DNA from: Aristolochia californica
Lineage: Eukaryota > Streptophyta > Magnoliopsida > Piperales > Aristolochiaceae
Direction of reading: 5' to 3'
DNA: 64,000 nt
NCBI GenBank assembly: GCA_029961685.1
Contig: JARWKL010000006.1
Coordinates: 10,732,748-10,796,747, forward strand
The notes beneath the pieces are model-generated. The model saw only the letters and a program-made list of their open reading frames with translations, did not search any database and was not told where the DNA came from. Every line of letters begins with the position of its first letter. Within the stretch, counting starts at the first letter, position 1. This document shows positions 62,292-64,000 of this stretch, piece after piece. The translations under genes and the position numbers were made by a program.

Positions 62292-64000
62292 AACTAGAAA
62301 GACTTGGTAATCCCTAAAAAATACAGACACTTTTTGGAATTATCGCTCTACATTTGTGCATACCCATTTGATATGTATACGCTTTTCTTAAATCAAAACT
62401 TGATTTTTCACTTTTTCCTTTTTCCCGTAAACAAAGATATAAAAAGGCAAGTAGATCACAACAAAATGAAAATTTTAGAGTTTATGTATGCAAAAAAATA
62501 TAAAACAACAACAAATTTATGTAAAGAAAATTTATTCACAAACCAAAAATGAACTCAAAAGTTTTGATATCCAAGTTTGGGAAATTCCACTAGTTCTACC
62601 CTAATAGCTTGGAATTTTTTATAAGAAATACATTTCTAATTGATCCTACACATGTTTGAAATGTAGATATGCATGCTTGAAACATGTTAAATACGAAAAT
62701 GACCAATGGGCACCAAACCTCATTAAATTCTCAAGTGAAAGTGCCGTGAGATATTTACTTGAGTCAAACATGCTATTATTTTGTCCATTTACAAAAAAAG
62801 CTAACCTAACAACCATAGATGATTGAAAATTGATTTATCGGTCAATAATGATAACGGGCTATATTTTTGTAAGAAATGACTTATGGACTTGGAGTCAACA
62901 CTCAGTTAAAATTCCCCCGCCTCCCCCTTTTCCCAATGATTACGAAAAATAATATATAAAAACAAGAAAGAGTTTGCAATCCGTAAAAATTATGGACACT
63001 TTTTGGAATTATCTCTCTCTACATTTGTGTATTTCCATTTTTTATGCATACTTTTTTCTTAAATCAAAACTTGAGTTTTCACTTTTCCCTTTATCTCATA
63101 AAAAAAGAGATAAAAAGGCAAATTGATCACAACAAAATGAAATTTTTAGAGTTTATGTATGCAAAAAACTTTAAAACAACAACAAATGTAAGTATAGAAA
63201 ATTTATACACACACCAAAAATGAACACAAATGTTTTGATATACAAGTTTCGGAAATTCCACTAGTTCAACCCTAATAGCTTCGAATTTTAAAAGAAAGAG
63301 ATTTCTTATTGATCCTGCACATGTTTTAAATATGGATATGCATGCTTGAAACATGTTAAAGAGGCAAATGACCTATGGGATCCAAACCTCATAAAATTGT
63401 CAAGTGAACGTACGGTGGGATATTTACGCGAGTCAAACAACCCATTATTTTGCCCATTTACAAAAAAAGCTTACCTAACAATCATAGATGAATGTAAAGT
63501 GATTTATCGGTCAATCTTACGTAATGGGCTATATTTTTTTAAGAAATGACTTTGAATTGGGAGTCAACACTCAGTTAAAATCCCCCGCCTCTCCCTTTTC
63601 CCGACGATTGCGAAAACTAATATATAAAAACTAGAAAGACTTTGTTTACCCTAAAAATTACAAACATTTTTTAGAATTATCGCTCTACAATTGTGCCTAC
63701 CCATTTTAGATGTATACGCTTTTCTTAAATCAAAACTTGACTTTTCACTTTTACCTTTATCTCGTAAACAAAGATATAAAATAGATCAACAAAATGAAAA
63801 TTCTAGAGTTTACGTATGCAAAAAAAATTTAAACAACAACAAATGTAAGTAAAGAAAATTTATTCACAAACCAAAAAAATTATTCTACCCTAATAGCTTG
63901 GAATTTTATAAGAAAGAGATTTCTAATTGATCCTACACATGCTTTAAATATGGATATGCATGCTTGAAACATGTTAAAGATGCAAATGGCCTGTGGGATC

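Larger units (their letters stand above)
55541..64000. repeat. Satellite array to the right window edge
   Basis: Register points lie at 55580, 56246, 56879, 57550, 58218, 58885, 59519, 60188, 60850, 61522, 62040, 62709, 63378 and 63996 (clipped). Short intervals are 633 and 634 bp (the shared deletion), 518 bp (a ~150-bp deletion at about 61862, 'gatgcata' joined to 'agttttcacacac') and 618 bp (a private deletion at about 63875, 'accaaaaaaattattctaccc', different from the S-type breakpoint). No gene or transposon is visible. Confidence 0.85.

Noticed and set aside
63260..63280. RNA polymerase III B box (GTTCAACCC fits GWTCRANNC) suggesting a SINE origin
   Set aside because: I found no A box at a suitable distance upstream, no terminator run tied to it and no tRNA-like fold. 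A 9-base match is weak.

Overview
The window is almost entirely one AT-rich tandem satellite of a plant nuclear genome. The plant assignment rests on the inserted LTR retrotransposons. One is a Ty1/copia derivative with an initiator-Met-tRNA-type primer binding site, and two are Ty3/gypsy fragments, one carrying a plant-type gag and the other a chromodomain remnant. I could not identify the species or match the satellite to a named family. I see no cellular protein-coding gene, rRNA, tRNA or CRISPR array. The short open frames scattered through the satellite look like chance by-products of a repeated sequence.

The basic monomer is about 667 bp. I phased it on a BamHI-type GGATCC (or a mutated equivalent) found once per monomer and counted about 94 register points. 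Most intervals are 664-673 bp. A coherent short subfamily (S) is about 601-608 bp because of one ~65-bp deletion. Internally deleted monomers of about 332-376 bp occur near the left end. Most monomers carry the same landmarks: a 7+2+7 dyad (CAATCAT-AG-ATGATTG), an 8-bp inverted repeat around ATGCATGC, an 8-bp stem TTTATCTC/GAGATAAA, a C-rich strip (G-rich on the minus strand), a TATATAAA box and an AACCCTAA telo-box-like word.

Layout: 1-7715 holds higher-order repeats (HORs) of ~2.05 kb, then ~1.68 kb. 7716-25945 is satellite with local partial duplications, an S pair, a homogenised trio (about 20.3-22.2 kb) and a long-range duplication (14328 to ~17.6 kb versus ~23.91-29.4 kb). 25951-28723 is a minus-strand non-autonomous Ty1/copia-type element with both LTRs and a near-perfect 5-bp target duplication. 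28724-37298 is satellite. 37299-37818 is the 3' end of a Ty3/gypsy chromovirus-like element. 41243-50145 is a clear seven-monomer HOR of ~4.45 kb in two tandem copies. 52850-54165 is the 5' end of another Ty3/gypsy element with a decayed gag. About 200 bp of (TA)n at 55340-55540 sits inside one monomer. The rest is satellite to the right edge.

The interest of the window is evolutionary. It records satellite turnover (deletions with microhomology, subfamily formation, HOR amplification) in a register that retrotransposon insertions leave unbroken. All monomer lengths and similarities were read by eye; no alignment was computed.
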